From contig NZ_CP150096.1 in assembly GCF_038396765.1 (NCBI RefSeq), positions 62,001 to 126,000 of the forward strand: a stretch of DNA of 64,000 nucleotides, given 5' to 3'. A program made the position numbers and the translations under genes. The notes below the pieces were generated by a model that searched no databases, was not told where the DNA came from, and saw only the letters and a list, made by a program, of their open reading frames with translations. This DNA comes from Chitinophaga caseinilytica (GTDB taxonomy: Bacteria; Bacteroidota; Bacteroidia; Chitinophagales; Chitinophagaceae). Position 1 is the stretch's first letter; each line of letters opens with the position of its first letter. Positions 44,948 through 53,609 of this stretch are shown here, piece after piece.

Positions 44948-46669
44948 ATGATACATTTTGATCTTCCAAAGGAAAAATCCTCCATCATCAAGGTGATAGG
45001 CATTGGTGGCGGAGGAAGCAATGCGGTGAACCACATGTTCAGTCAGAACATTGAGGGTGTGAACTTCATTATTTGCAATACCGACGCACAGGCGATTGCA
45101 AACAGCCCCGTACCCAACAAGGTACAGCTGGGCCCGCATTTGACGCAGGGACTCGGAGCTGGCGCCAATCCCCGGATCGGCGAACAGGCTACGGAAGAAT
45201 CATTCGAAGAAATTAAAAAAATACTGGAGGTGAACACCAAAATGGCGTTCATCACCGCCGGTATGGGAGGCGGCACCGGCACCGGCGGCGCACCCATCAT
45301 CGCCAAAATATGCAAGGAACTGGGCATCCTCACCGTGGGCATCGTCACCACCCCCTTCTCTTACGAAGGTAAAAAGAGAATGATCCAGGCCGAAGAAGGC
45401 ATCAACCGCCTCAAGGATTATGTGGACACACTGCTGATCATTTCCAACGACAAGCTCCGTCAGAAATTCGGCGACCTCAAATTCAAGGCGGCCTTCGAAA
45501 AAGCGGATAACGTGCTCGCCACCGCGGCAAAATGTATCACAGACGTTATCAACTCCACCGGCCAGATCAACGTCGACTTCGCCGATGTTTGCACCGTTAT
45601 GCGCAACGGCGGCGTAGCCATCCTCGGATCGGCCATCGCCGAAGGCGAAAACCGCGCACAGGCCGCGATCGAAGATGCACTGACTTCCCCGCTCCTGAAC
45701 GACAACGATATCAAAGGCGCCAAATGGATCCTGATCAATATCTCCTCTTCCGAAGGCGAATTCGAGCACACGCTCGATGAAATGGACATCATCCAGGCCT
45801 ACGTACAGAGCATGGCAGGCGAAGATTGCGACGTGATCCTCGGTGTTGGCTACGATCAGAGCCTCCAGCGCAACCTGGGCGTTACCATCATCGCCACCGG
45901 CTTTGAGCAGAACCCCATCCGCCAGGCCAAATCGCAACAACCGGCCGCTACGACCGAACAACAGGAAGAACCCAAGATCGTCATGACCCTCGGCGGCGAA
46001 AACGAAGAAAAGAAAATGCACAACCAGGGCATGCTCTTCTCCGACGACGAGCCCGAGATCATCGACATCATGGCGCCCCGCCTCGTGGAACCCACCGTTA
46101 CACACCCGGCCAGCGCAGCTTCCTTCATGCCCCCCGCTCCGCAACAACCGGAACGCGAGACCTACACGCTCAACATCGAGCCCGTAGAACCCTCCGCCCC
46201 GCAGACACAAGCCGCTCCGCAGCCCCAGCCCGTTCAGCAGAAACCTGCTACCAGCGCAGGTTCCGGAGGCTACCTCAACCGCCCTTCCAACATTTACGTG
46301 GAACCGGTGAGCAGCAATAACATGCAGCAGCAGGAAGAAATGAAAATGGTGTACCGGGAAGACGCCAACAACGCTCCCGTTCCTCCCCCGCAGCCCCAGG
46401 CGCTGCACGACGACCAGGCCGAAGAACAACGGAAGAAGCAGCTCGAACGCGTAGCCAAACTGCGCAGCATCAGCTTCAACGTGAAAAATATGGATAACAA
46501 CACCGAAATCGAGAACATTCCCGCGTACCTCCGCCGGAACATCGATCTCGACAACGGTGCCGGTTCCGCCGAGCACTTCTACTCCAGCTACACAGTTGGC
46601 CAGAACGGCGAAAACCAGGCAGAGATCAACACGATCAATACCTTTCTCGACGGGAAAAAGCCCGATTGA
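44948..46669 (+). CDS. ftsZ: Cell division GTPase FtsZ
   Basis: A 573-residue tubulin homologue. GTP-binding signature GGGTGTGG at 107-114, the T7 loop NVDFADV at 208-214 and the usual ~320-residue globular domain ending near GFEQNPI are present. The remaining ~240 residues are an intrinsically disordered, Gln/Pro/Glu-rich linker, long even for Bacteroidota. Near the end, IENIPAYLRRNIDLD is the conserved C-terminal peptide that binds FtsA, followed by ~45 extra residues. It is last in the dcw run, with its own strong terminator. Confidence 0.97.
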   Translation: MIHFDLPKEKSSIIKVIGIGGGGSNAVNHMFSQNIEGVNFIICNTDAQAIANSPVPNKVQLGPHLTQGLGAGANPRIGEQATEESFEEIKKILEVNTKMAFITAGMGGGTGTGGAPIIAKICKELGILTVGIVTTPFSYEGKKRMIQAEEGINRLKDYVDTLLIISNDKLRQKFGDLKFKAAFEKADNVLATAAKCITDVINSTGQINVDFADVCTVMRNGGVAILGSAIAEGENRAQAAIEDALTSPLLNDNDIKGAKWILINISSSEGEFEHTLDEMDIIQAYVQSMAGEDCDVILGVGYDQSLQRNLGVTIIATGFEQNPIRQAKSQQPAATTEQQEEPKIVMTLGGENEEKKMHNQGMLFSDDEPEIIDIMAPRLVEPTVTHPASAASFMPPAPQQPERETYTLNIEPVEPSAPQTQAAPQPQPVQQKPATSAGSGGYLNRPSNIYVEPVSSNNMQQQEEMKMVYREDANNAPVPPPQPQALHDDQAEEQRKKQLERVAKLRSISFNVKNMDNNTEIENIPAYLRRNIDLDNGAGSAEHFYSSYTVGQNGENQAEINTINTFLDGKKPD

Positions 46670-46713
46670 TGAATTTTAAGATGATATTAGTTTGATTGTT
46701 TTTTAGTTGTGTT

Positions 46714-46748
46714 AAAAAAAATCCTCCGATTCCTCGGAGGATTTTTTT
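46714..46748. terminator. Bidirectional intrinsic terminator
   Basis: Nine-bp perfect stem ATCCTCCGA / TCGGAGGAT with a four-base loop, A7 before and T7 after; ends ftsZ and the convergent DUF4091 gene. Confidence 0.9.
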
Positions 46749-46766
46749 ATGCTTCATGTCGATCGC

Positions 46767-48506
46767 TTACAAGCTGTTGATCACGGCAGCAGCGGCTTTC
46801 ACCATATCTTCGGCTTTCTTTTGCTTCAGGGTATTCCACTCGAAAGTCTTCAGCACTTTCTCCAGTTGCGGCCCCTTCCCTTCCTTCTTCAGGATCTGGA
46901 CCTTCTCATACGCCTGGATGCCCTCCGCCAGCCGCTCGAACCGGATCGAGGAACGGCCGCCGGGGTAAACGAGGTAAGTATCGCCGGCAGCCCAGGTGCG
47001 GAAACGCGAATCGCGGAGCGGATCTTTCACCCAGCAATTGTACGCCCAGCGGAGATAGCCCTTGTAATCCTTACCTGCGGCGTAATATCCCAGCCACGCG
47101 GATTCCGCGGGAGGCGAGAAGGTAAAGGTATTCGGGAAACCTTCCGTACAGCAGGTATAATAAGTGGTCGGCCAGTTTTTGCCAAAGCGCGTGGCACGCT
47201 CTTCCGGCGTGAAATCCTGTCCGATGGCGATGCAATAATCGTAGATATCGTTCACCAGTTCCTTGTGGTAATTACCCGCCAAAGACACCTTGAAATCCTT
47301 GTCCACACTGCGGATCAGCTTAATAGCGGCCTGCATGGCCTCCATTGGGCGCTCGTCCATCGCGATGCAGGTGATATCGAACCAGCCTTTCTGTTTCAGG
47401 TGTTTGGCGAAATCGGCGAGCATGGGGCGCCAGTGTGCGTCGTATTCTGCGGATCCCGGTTTGGCCACGATGTGGGTCATTTTGCCGGTGGCTTCTTCAT
47501 AATAGTAGAACTTCAGGTTCCAGGGGATCATGCTGTAACAGGCGATCTGTTTGGTGATGCCGCATTCCATCATGAATTCCACCCATTTGTCGAATTCGGA
47601 ATAATCGTACGTCCAGGAGCCGTCGCGTTTCTTCGTCCATTTTACCATATCGCCGTAAATATCTTCGGTCTGGCTGTTCCAGGGGTCGTAAATGATGCTG
47701 GTGGTGATCACTTTCTGCCCGATGCCCGCCAATTGGGTCATATAGGGCCGCATGGCGTCGAAATGCTCCTTGCTGAAGGGTTTTACGTTATGGTAGCGGG
47801 AGATCGCGTAGGGGCTCTGCCAGAGGTCGAGGTGGTATTGCCAGTCTTTGGCCTCGGGGAGCGTGCGGGAATTTACGGTAACGTCGTAATTGAGGGTTTT
47901 GATCGACACGCCCTTGTTGTTTTTCACGGTCACCGTGCCTTTGTACACGCCCGCAGCCGTTCCGGCCGGCACTTTGATGCTGAGCCACACCGGCTGGGTG
48001 GAATTGGCGGCGATGTTGATGGAAGATTTATAGTCGATGGCGTCTGCCACGAGGGAGGAATCGAATTCTTCGGGCTTGCGGTAGCCGCAGCCGCCGCCTT
48101 CGCTGTTCAGCTCATCGGTCATCACATAGCGCAGAAAGCCGGTGGAAACGGCGCTGGAGGGGATGGTATTGCCTTTTCCGTCTGACAGCGCGGATTTGGA
48201 CACCGTTACGCCGGGCTGGGCCTGCGTGGTGTAAATAACGAACTGGGTGTGGATTTTCTCGTTCTTCCAGGCGTGGGCGCTCCAGGAAGTGGCCAGGCTG
48301 CCGGATTCCGGGGCATAGAGCTTGTCGTACCGGAGATCTGCACTGCCGAACTGGACATGCGTCCCGGGGCGGATGGCGCTCCAGGCGGCGGGGTCTACCT
48401 TGCGCCAGTCTTTCAGCTCCGAATAATCGGAATTAATACCGGCCTGGCCGAACACGGTGAGGGAAGTTGCCACGAAGATACCCGTGGCGAGTAGTTGTCT
48501 TATCAT
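46767..48506 (-). CDS. DUF4091 (glycoside hydrolase-like) exported protein
   Basis: A 579-residue protein with signal peptide (LLATGIFVATSLTVFGQA). A beta-rich N-terminal domain (to ~220) is followed by a TIM-barrel-like central region: DLWQSPYAISRYHNVKPFS, DIYGDMVKWTKKRDGSWTYDYSEFDKWVEFMMECG, DITCIAMDERPMEAMQAAI. The C-terminal part, GYLRWAYNCWVKDPLRDSRF and GDTYLVYPGG, is the DUF4091 signature. The family is regarded as glycoside-hydrolase related, with Asp/Glu in MDERP as a candidate catalytic pair; substrate unknown. It is periplasmic or surface, and not in a sugar utilisation locus here. Confidence 0.85.
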   Translation of the reverse strand: MIRQLLATGIFVATSLTVFGQAGINSDYSELKDWRKVDPAAWSAIRPGTHVQFGSADLRYDKLYAPESGSLATSWSAHAWKNEKIHTQFVIYTTQAQPGVTVSKSALSDGKGNTIPSSAVSTGFLRYVMTDELNSEGGGCGYRKPEEFDSSLVADAIDYKSSINIAANSTQPVWLSIKVPAGTAAGVYKGTVTVKNNKGVSIKTLNYDVTVNSRTLPEAKDWQYHLDLWQSPYAISRYHNVKPFSKEHFDAMRPYMTQLAGIGQKVITTSIIYDPWNSQTEDIYGDMVKWTKKRDGSWTYDYSEFDKWVEFMMECGITKQIACYSMIPWNLKFYYYEEATGKMTHIVAKPGSAEYDAHWRPMLADFAKHLKQKGWFDITCIAMDERPMEAMQAAIKLIRSVDKDFKVSLAGNYHKELVNDIYDYCIAIGQDFTPEERATRFGKNWPTTYYTCCTEGFPNTFTFSPPAESAWLGYYAAGKDYKGYLRWAYNCWVKDPLRDSRFRTWAAGDTYLVYPGGRSSIRFERLAEGIQAYEKVQILKKEGKGPQLEKVLKTFEWNTLKQKKAEDMVKAAAAVINSL

Positions 48507-48570
48507 AAATGACGAATTGCGTAAAGGTGAAGCTCACAATATACTGCTCGCTTCCCATCCCTGCAAACCG

Positions 48571-50538
48571 TCAGTCATCAAATCTATGCCGGTCGGCCAC
48601 CCTTTTGAGTTGCAGATTGGTAACCGGGGCCACTACCAGCGGGAATTTCTCAATGGTCACGTAGCTGGAATCCAGCCCGAAACCGCGCTCTTCCGACAGC
48701 CCGATCTTTTTCAGCATAAAGTAGATCCGCATGATGATCCGTTCGTGCAGTGGCAGGTCGTTATCGTGGGAAAGGAATTTTTCCATGACGATAAACTGGA
48801 AATCCCCTACTACATTGTTTTTGCTGAGCGATTCGTACCGGCTGGTGATATTTACTTCCTTGTTGCGCACCATGTCTTCCACCACCATTCTGAACATCAG
48901 GTTGATCCGTTGTTCCACCCTGAACCCGAGCCGGAATTCGACGCGGATCACTTCGTTGGGGATGATGGTCTGCACGGTGTATTCGCTCATGTAAGGCTCA
49001 TCCACCACATCTACGTGCACGAACCAGTAGATATCGGCGCGCTTGGGCTTTTTATTGAGGACGGAATAAATGATCTTATGCTCGATCTCCTTCGGATTGT
49101 CGGCACTGCTCATGTACACGAGGTGCGTGGCGTATTTGGGGATGGAAGAATCGTTGCTGAGCTCCTGCAGGATGGGCAGGTAATCTTCCAGCCTTACGAA
49201 TTCCACATACCGGTTCTTGATCTTGCGCGAGCGGTACCAGGCGTACATAACGAGGAACAGCGCACCGCCTACGATCACCGTCACGTAACCGCCATGCGTG
49301 AATTTCTGGAGGTTGGCGAGGAGGAACGAGAATTCGATGGTGAGGTACACGGCGAGATACAGCCCTATCCACCAGAGTTTTACCCGGCGTGTGTAGAGGT
49401 AAAACGCGAAGAGGCACGACGTCATCAGCATACACAGCGTGATCGACAGGCCGTATGCCGCTTCCATGGCCGACGATTCCTTGAAGATCAGCACGATGCC
49501 GCTACAGCCGACGAACAGCATGAGGTTGATGCCGGGGATATATAACTGGCCGCGTTGTTCGGTCGGGTAGTTGATTTTGAGCTTGGGCCAAAGGTTGAGG
49601 CGCATGGCTTCCGAGATCAGGGTAAAGGAGCCTGAAATGAGGGCTTGCGATGCGATAACGGAGGCGATGGTGGCGATCAGTACGCCGAAGATCACGAAAC
49701 CTTCCGGCATGATGAGGAAGAACGGGTTTTCGCCGTTGAGTTTCTGACCGGTTTGGGTGAGGAGCCAGGCTCCCTGGCCCAGGTAGTTGAGGATGAGGGA
49801 AATTTTCACCCAGATCCAGGATACGCGGATGTTGCCGCGGCCTACGTGCCCCAAATCCGAATAGAGGGCCTCGGCCCCCGTGGTACAGAGGAAAACGGCC
49901 CCCAGCAGCAAAAAGCCGTGCGGGTAAAGGGTGAGCAGTTTAACGCCGTAGTAGGGATTGAATGCCTTGAGCACGGAAAGATCGTCTGCGATGTGCATGA
50001 TGCCGAGGATGGCGAGCATGCCGAACCAGATGACCATGATGGGGCCAAACAGCTTGCCGATCGACATGGTGCCGAACTGCTGCATGAAGAACAGGCCGGA
50101 GATGATCAGCAATACGATTTTCACGATGGTCATGGTGTCGAGGTCCTTGAACACGGGTAGTGTTCGCAAACCTTCAACGGCGGAGGTAACGGTGATGGGC
50201 GGCGTGATGATCCCGTCTGCCAGGAGCGCCGCACCTCCTATCATGCCGAATATGACGGTCCATTTACCGTGCCGCCTGACGAGGGCATATAGTGAGAAGA
50301 TGCCGCCTTCTCCCTTGTTATCCGCCTTGAGGGTGAGGATAACGTATTTTACGGTTGTTTGCAGGGTGAGTGTCCAGATGATGCAGGAAATACCACCTAT
50401 GACCAGCAGTTCGCTGATTTCGTTGGTCCCAACAATGGCTTTGAATACGTAGAGCGGAGAAGTACCGATATCGCCGTAGATGATACCCAGTGCCACGATG
50501 ATGCCGGCAAGGGTAGCTTTATTGAAGTTTTTTACCAC
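48571..50538 (-). CDS. kup: Low-affinity potassium transporter Kup
   Basis: A 655-residue KUP/HAK/KT transporter with about twelve spans and a ~200-residue cytoplasmic C-terminal domain. The signature ALGIIYGDIGTSPLYVFKAI is at the start; EGGIFSLYALVRR, GDSAVTPP-like DGIITPPITVTSAVEGL and GTEALYSDLGHVG-like GAEALYSDLGHVGRGNIR follow. It imports K+ by proton symport. The start is a GTG (MVKNFNKATLAG) preceded by a promoter at 50568-50599. Confidence 0.96.
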   Translation of the reverse strand: MVKNFNKATLAGIIVALGIIYGDIGTSPLYVFKAIVGTNEISELLVIGGISCIIWTLTLQTTVKYVILTLKADNKGEGGIFSLYALVRRHGKWTVIFGMIGGAALLADGIITPPITVTSAVEGLRTLPVFKDLDTMTIVKIVLLIISGLFFMQQFGTMSIGKLFGPIMVIWFGMLAILGIMHIADDLSVLKAFNPYYGVKLLTLYPHGFLLLGAVFLCTTGAEALYSDLGHVGRGNIRVSWIWVKISLILNYLGQGAWLLTQTGQKLNGENPFFLIMPEGFVIFGVLIATIASVIASQALISGSFTLISEAMRLNLWPKLKINYPTEQRGQLYIPGINLMLFVGCSGIVLIFKESSAMEAAYGLSITLCMLMTSCLFAFYLYTRRVKLWWIGLYLAVYLTIEFSFLLANLQKFTHGGYVTVIVGGALFLVMYAWYRSRKIKNRYVEFVRLEDYLPILQELSNDSSIPKYATHLVYMSSADNPKEIEHKIIYSVLNKKPKRADIYWFVHVDVVDEPYMSEYTVQTIIPNEVIRVEFRLGFRVEQRINLMFRMVVEDMVRNKEVNITSRYESLSKNNVVGDFQFIVMEKFLSHDNDLPLHERIIMRIYFMLKKIGLSEERGFGLDSSYVTIEKFPLVVAPVTNLQLKRVADRHRFDD

Positions 50539-50567
50539 GCTAAAAACGATATGAAGTTTAGGCGAGT

Positions 50568-50599
50568 CAAATTTAGTAATAAATAATCAGGATTTGCAA
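50568..50599 (-). promoter_or_regulatory. Promoter for kup (TTG / TAAATTTG)
   Basis: On the minus strand, -33 TTG at 50597-50599 and -7 TAAATTTG at 50568-50575, 21-bp spacer, ending 29 bases before the GTG start. Confidence 0.55.
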
Positions 50600-50682
50600 G
50601 AAGTAAAAAACGCGTTGTAAATAAAACGGGGATGGGGGCCCGGGGGTTCACGGAGACAAAAAAATAACGGGGGAATGGCCAT

Positions 50683-50715
50683 AAAAAAAGGGCTGCCTGA
50701 TGAGGCAGCCCCTTT
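50683..50715. terminator. Intrinsic terminator of the OmpA-family gene
   Basis: Stem GGGCTGCCT / AGGCAGCCC with a T7 run on the minus strand, 23 bp after the gene's stop. Confidence 0.85.
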
Positions 50716-50738
50716 CGTTATTTTACCTTGGCGAGGTA

Positions 50739-52289
50739 TTAGTTAGCGGGATTCAGGTCCACGGTACCAGCGTCGCCAGGAGTGTTTTGTTTGATGAAAC
50801 GGCCGCGGTCGATGCCTTGCTTGTCAGCCAGGTAGTCGATCACTGCGTCTACGCGACGGCTGCTCAGGTCAACACCACCTTTTTTGCCTTTGGCACCAGC
50901 GTGGCCGGTAACCAGGATGTTGCAGGAGGGGTTGGAACGGAGGGTGTTAGCCACGCTGCTCAGGATAGCTTCGTTTTCAGAGGAAACTTTAGTGGAGCTG
51001 CCTTTGAAAGATACGCTGGGGAACATCAGGCTGGCGCAATCGGTCTTCTTGATGTTGTTGCAGCACTCAGGATCCGGGCATTTGCCTACACCGTCAGCGT
51101 CAACAGGCTGGCAGTAAGTCGGAGTGATGAGTTGTTTGTCTTTGTAGTCAGGAACGCCGTCACCGTCGGTATCTTTAGCTACACCGTGAGAATCAACAGG
51201 TGCACCAGCGGGGGTGTTGGGTTCGCGGTCGAACTGGTCGGTTACGCCGTCGCCATCAGCATCAGGCAGTACGGGAGCCGGCAGTTTCATACGACGGGGG
51301 CTGTTGAGCTCGTTGTAGGCGAAATCCAGCGGGTTAACCCACCAGAGGGGTTCTACGCGTTTGCTGGAGTTACCGAGGTTGAAGTTCAGGCGAACAGAGG
51401 TGTAAGAGAAGAAGTCGTTGCTCTTGTCGTACGCACCGGCGGTGTAACCGTCCAGATAGTCATCGAAGGGCAGGGTGATTTTTTCTTCAACGCCGATGTT
51501 GAAACGTTTAGACACTTTGAAAGCGATACCGGTACCTACGTTCAGCGCGTGACGGAGGAGCTGGTTTTCGTCTTTACGGCCGATCTGAACGCGGTTGCCC
51601 TGGTTCGGAGCGTTTTGCTCATATTTACGGTCGTAGAAATCCTTCAGATCTTTACGGATGTCTTTCTTCTTGCGGCCGAAGTCGATAGAAGAGTAGTTGT
51701 AAGCGGAACCTTGTTCGTTCAGTGCATCAACGTCAACGTCAGCCAGCATTACACCATAACCACCCAGTACATACCAGTTAATTTTAGGCTGTGCCTTGTA
51801 GAACAGGATGTTGCTCAGGGAAGCGATGAAGTCCAAAGACAGCTGGTGAGTTGCTGTTTTGTAGTTCGGAACGATTTTGCCACCGTTAGCGGCAGCTGTA
51901 GCAGCCCAGGGATTGCCGTCTCTGCCAGCGATGGTCGGCTTCAGCTGATAATCCAGACCGTAGTCGAAAGATCCGGTATATTCAGCTCTCAGAGAGAACG
52001 TGTGACCGAGTGCTTTTCTCAGCGAGATACCGCCACCGAAACCGGGAAGAGCGGAAACATCACCTTGAATGAAGTGGTAGCCACCGTGGAAACCCAGTTC
52101 CCACATGCTACGGGGTTTTGCGGGGTAATCAGACTGGTTGTTTCTGAAGCTGTTGAATTGCGCCATATTCTTAGCCGAAACTTTCGAGGAGTCCAGGGCA
52201 TCATATGAGGGCTTAACCTGCGCAAAACCAGGAGATGCAGCCAGAGCGGACATTGCACCTGCCAGTAGTAAGTACTTTTTGCTTGCCAT
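50739..52289 (-). CDS. OmpA family outer membrane protein with thrombospondin type 3 repeats
   Basis: A 516-residue protein. Signal peptide (YLLLAGAMSALAASPGFA), then an eight-strand-type beta barrel to about residue 330. Calcium-binding TSP3 repeats follow (DADGDGVTDQFDREP, DTDGDGVPDYKDKQ), a Cys pair region (KCPDPECC), and a C-terminal OmpA peptidoglycan-binding domain (NILVTGHAGAKGKKGG, SSRRVDAVIDYLADKQGI). It tethers the outer membrane to the cell wall. It has the best promoter in the window and is probably abundant. Confidence 0.94.
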   Translation of the reverse strand: MASKKYLLLAGAMSALAASPGFAQVKPSYDALDSSKVSAKNMAQFNSFRNNQSDYPAKPRSMWELGFHGGYHFIQGDVSALPGFGGGISLRKALGHTFSLRAEYTGSFDYGLDYQLKPTIAGRDGNPWAATAAANGGKIVPNYKTATHQLSLDFIASLSNILFYKAQPKINWYVLGGYGVMLADVDVDALNEQGSAYNYSSIDFGRKKKDIRKDLKDFYDRKYEQNAPNQGNRVQIGRKDENQLLRHALNVGTGIAFKVSKRFNIGVEEKITLPFDDYLDGYTAGAYDKSNDFFSYTSVRLNFNLGNSSKRVEPLWWVNPLDFAYNELNSPRRMKLPAPVLPDADGDGVTDQFDREPNTPAGAPVDSHGVAKDTDGDGVPDYKDKQLITPTYCQPVDADGVGKCPDPECCNNIKKTDCASLMFPSVSFKGSSTKVSSENEAILSSVANTLRSNPSCNILVTGHAGAKGKKGGVDLSSRRVDAVIDYLADKQGIDRGRFIKQNTPGDAGTVDLNPAN

Positions 52290-52347
52290 AATTGTTTTTT
52301 ATTTAAAAACTGTTAAAGATTTTACAATTAACGCGTTTTTTACCAAG

Positions 52348-52377
52348 CAAAGGTAAAAATCCTAAATGAATATACAA
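52348..52377 (-). promoter_or_regulatory. Strong consensus promoter for the OmpA-family gene
   Basis: -33 TTG at 52375-52377, exactly 19 bp spacer, and -7 TACCTTTG at 52348-52355 on the minus strand; leader about 50 nt. Confidence 0.75.
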
Positions 52378-52449
52378 ATTTTTCTTGCGATTTTATTTGC
52401 ATTGATAACTGCTTCAATATTAAACGCTAAATTAAGGAACATCCAGCTA

Positions 52450-52476
52450 TTGCATACAAATTCGGGGCCAAATTTG
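52450..52476 (+). promoter_or_regulatory. Promoter for the polyprenyl synthase gene
   Basis: -33 TTG at 52450-52452 and CAAATTTG at 52469-52476 (one mismatch from TAnnTTTG), 16-bp spacer. The predicted transcript start near 52483 excludes the ATG at 52481 and supports the start at 52526. Confidence 0.45.
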
Positions 52477-52525
52477 CAAAATGTCCGATTTTAGGCCTAG
52501 CTTAGCGTACCTTTTTATTAATAGC

Positions 52526-53491
52526 ATGGAGGAAATTAAACAACTGATTGGGAAGGAATTACACGATTTCGAAGGAAAGTTTGCAGACGCCGTAAAAAGC
52601 CATGTTCCCCTGCTGGACCGGATCATGCACTATATCGTAAAACGAAAGGGCAAACAGATCCGGCCCATGTTCGTGCTCCTCTCCGCACGGCTGTTCGCCG
52701 ACACCATCAATGAAAACACCTACCGCGCCGCCGCGCTGGTAGAACTCCTGCATACCGCCACACTCGTTCATGACGACGTGGTCGACGATTCCCTCGAACG
52801 CCGCGGCTTCTTCTCCATCAACGCTCTGTGGAAGAACAAGATAGCCGTTCTCGTCGGCGATTACCTCCTCTCCAAAGGCCTCCTCCTTTCCGTCACCAAC
52901 AAGGAATTCCGCAGCCTCGAAATCCTCTCGCAGGCCGTCAAGGAAATGTCGGAAGGAGAGCTCCTCCAGATCGAAAAAACCCGCAAACTCGACATCAAGG
53001 AAGACATATACTTCGAGATCATTCGCCGCAAAACCGCCTCCCTCCTCGCCTCCGCCTGCGCCGCCGGCGCATGGAGCACCACGGCAGACGACCAGGTGAC
53101 CGAACAAATGCGCCTTTTCGGCGAAAAAGTCGGCGTCGCATTTCAAATCAAAGACGATCTCTTCGATTACGGCACCGCCAACATCGGCAAACCCACCGGC
53201 ATCGATATCCGGGAAAAGAAAATGACCCTCCCCCTCATCTACACCCTCCAGCACGCATCCCCCGAAAACCGGCGGAAAATTATCAATATTGTGAAAAACC
53301 ATAATAAAGATAAGGACCGCGTCGCCGAAGTCATCGCCATGGTCAACGAATCCGGCGGCATCGACTACACCCGCGAAAAAATGTTCCAGTACCGCGACGA
53401 AGCCCTCGCCATCCTGCACACCTTCCCGGACAACAACATCCGCAAAGGCCTCGAATCCCTCGTCAGGTTCACCACCGATCGCAAATTCTAG
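52526..53491 (+). CDS. Polyprenyl diphosphate synthase
   Basis: A 321-residue trans-isoprenyl diphosphate synthase. The ATG at 52526 (MEEIKQLIGKELHDFEGKF) is preferred over the ATG at 52481, whose 15 extra residues are out of family and start at the predicted transcript start. First Asp-rich motif HDDVVDDSLERRG and second KDDLFDYGT bind Mg-diphosphate; KGKQIRPMFVLLSA holds the IPP site. It makes the long side chain of menaquinone (octaprenyl/solanesyl type), which would complement mqnB/mqnD; chain length cannot be given. Confidence 0.93.
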   Translation: MEEIKQLIGKELHDFEGKFADAVKSHVPLLDRIMHYIVKRKGKQIRPMFVLLSARLFADTINENTYRAAALVELLHTATLVHDDVVDDSLERRGFFSINALWKNKIAVLVGDYLLSKGLLLSVTNKEFRSLEILSQAVKEMSEGELLQIEKTRKLDIKEDIYFEIIRRKTASLLASACAAGAWSTTADDQVTEQMRLFGEKVGVAFQIKDDLFDYGTANIGKPTGIDIREKKMTLPLIYTLQHASPENRRKIINIVKNHNKDKDRVAEVIAMVNESGGIDYTREKMFQYRDEALAILHTFPDNNIRKGLESLVRFTTDRKF

Positions 53492-53609
53492 TCCCCCTTC
53501 CTCCTTTTTTCGGAGAATTTCCCGCATTTGGCAGAAATACGGCAATCATCATTATATTACAACCGGATTCAGCCAGATCCGCCGGGATGCTTCCCTATAA
53601 TACAATTGC

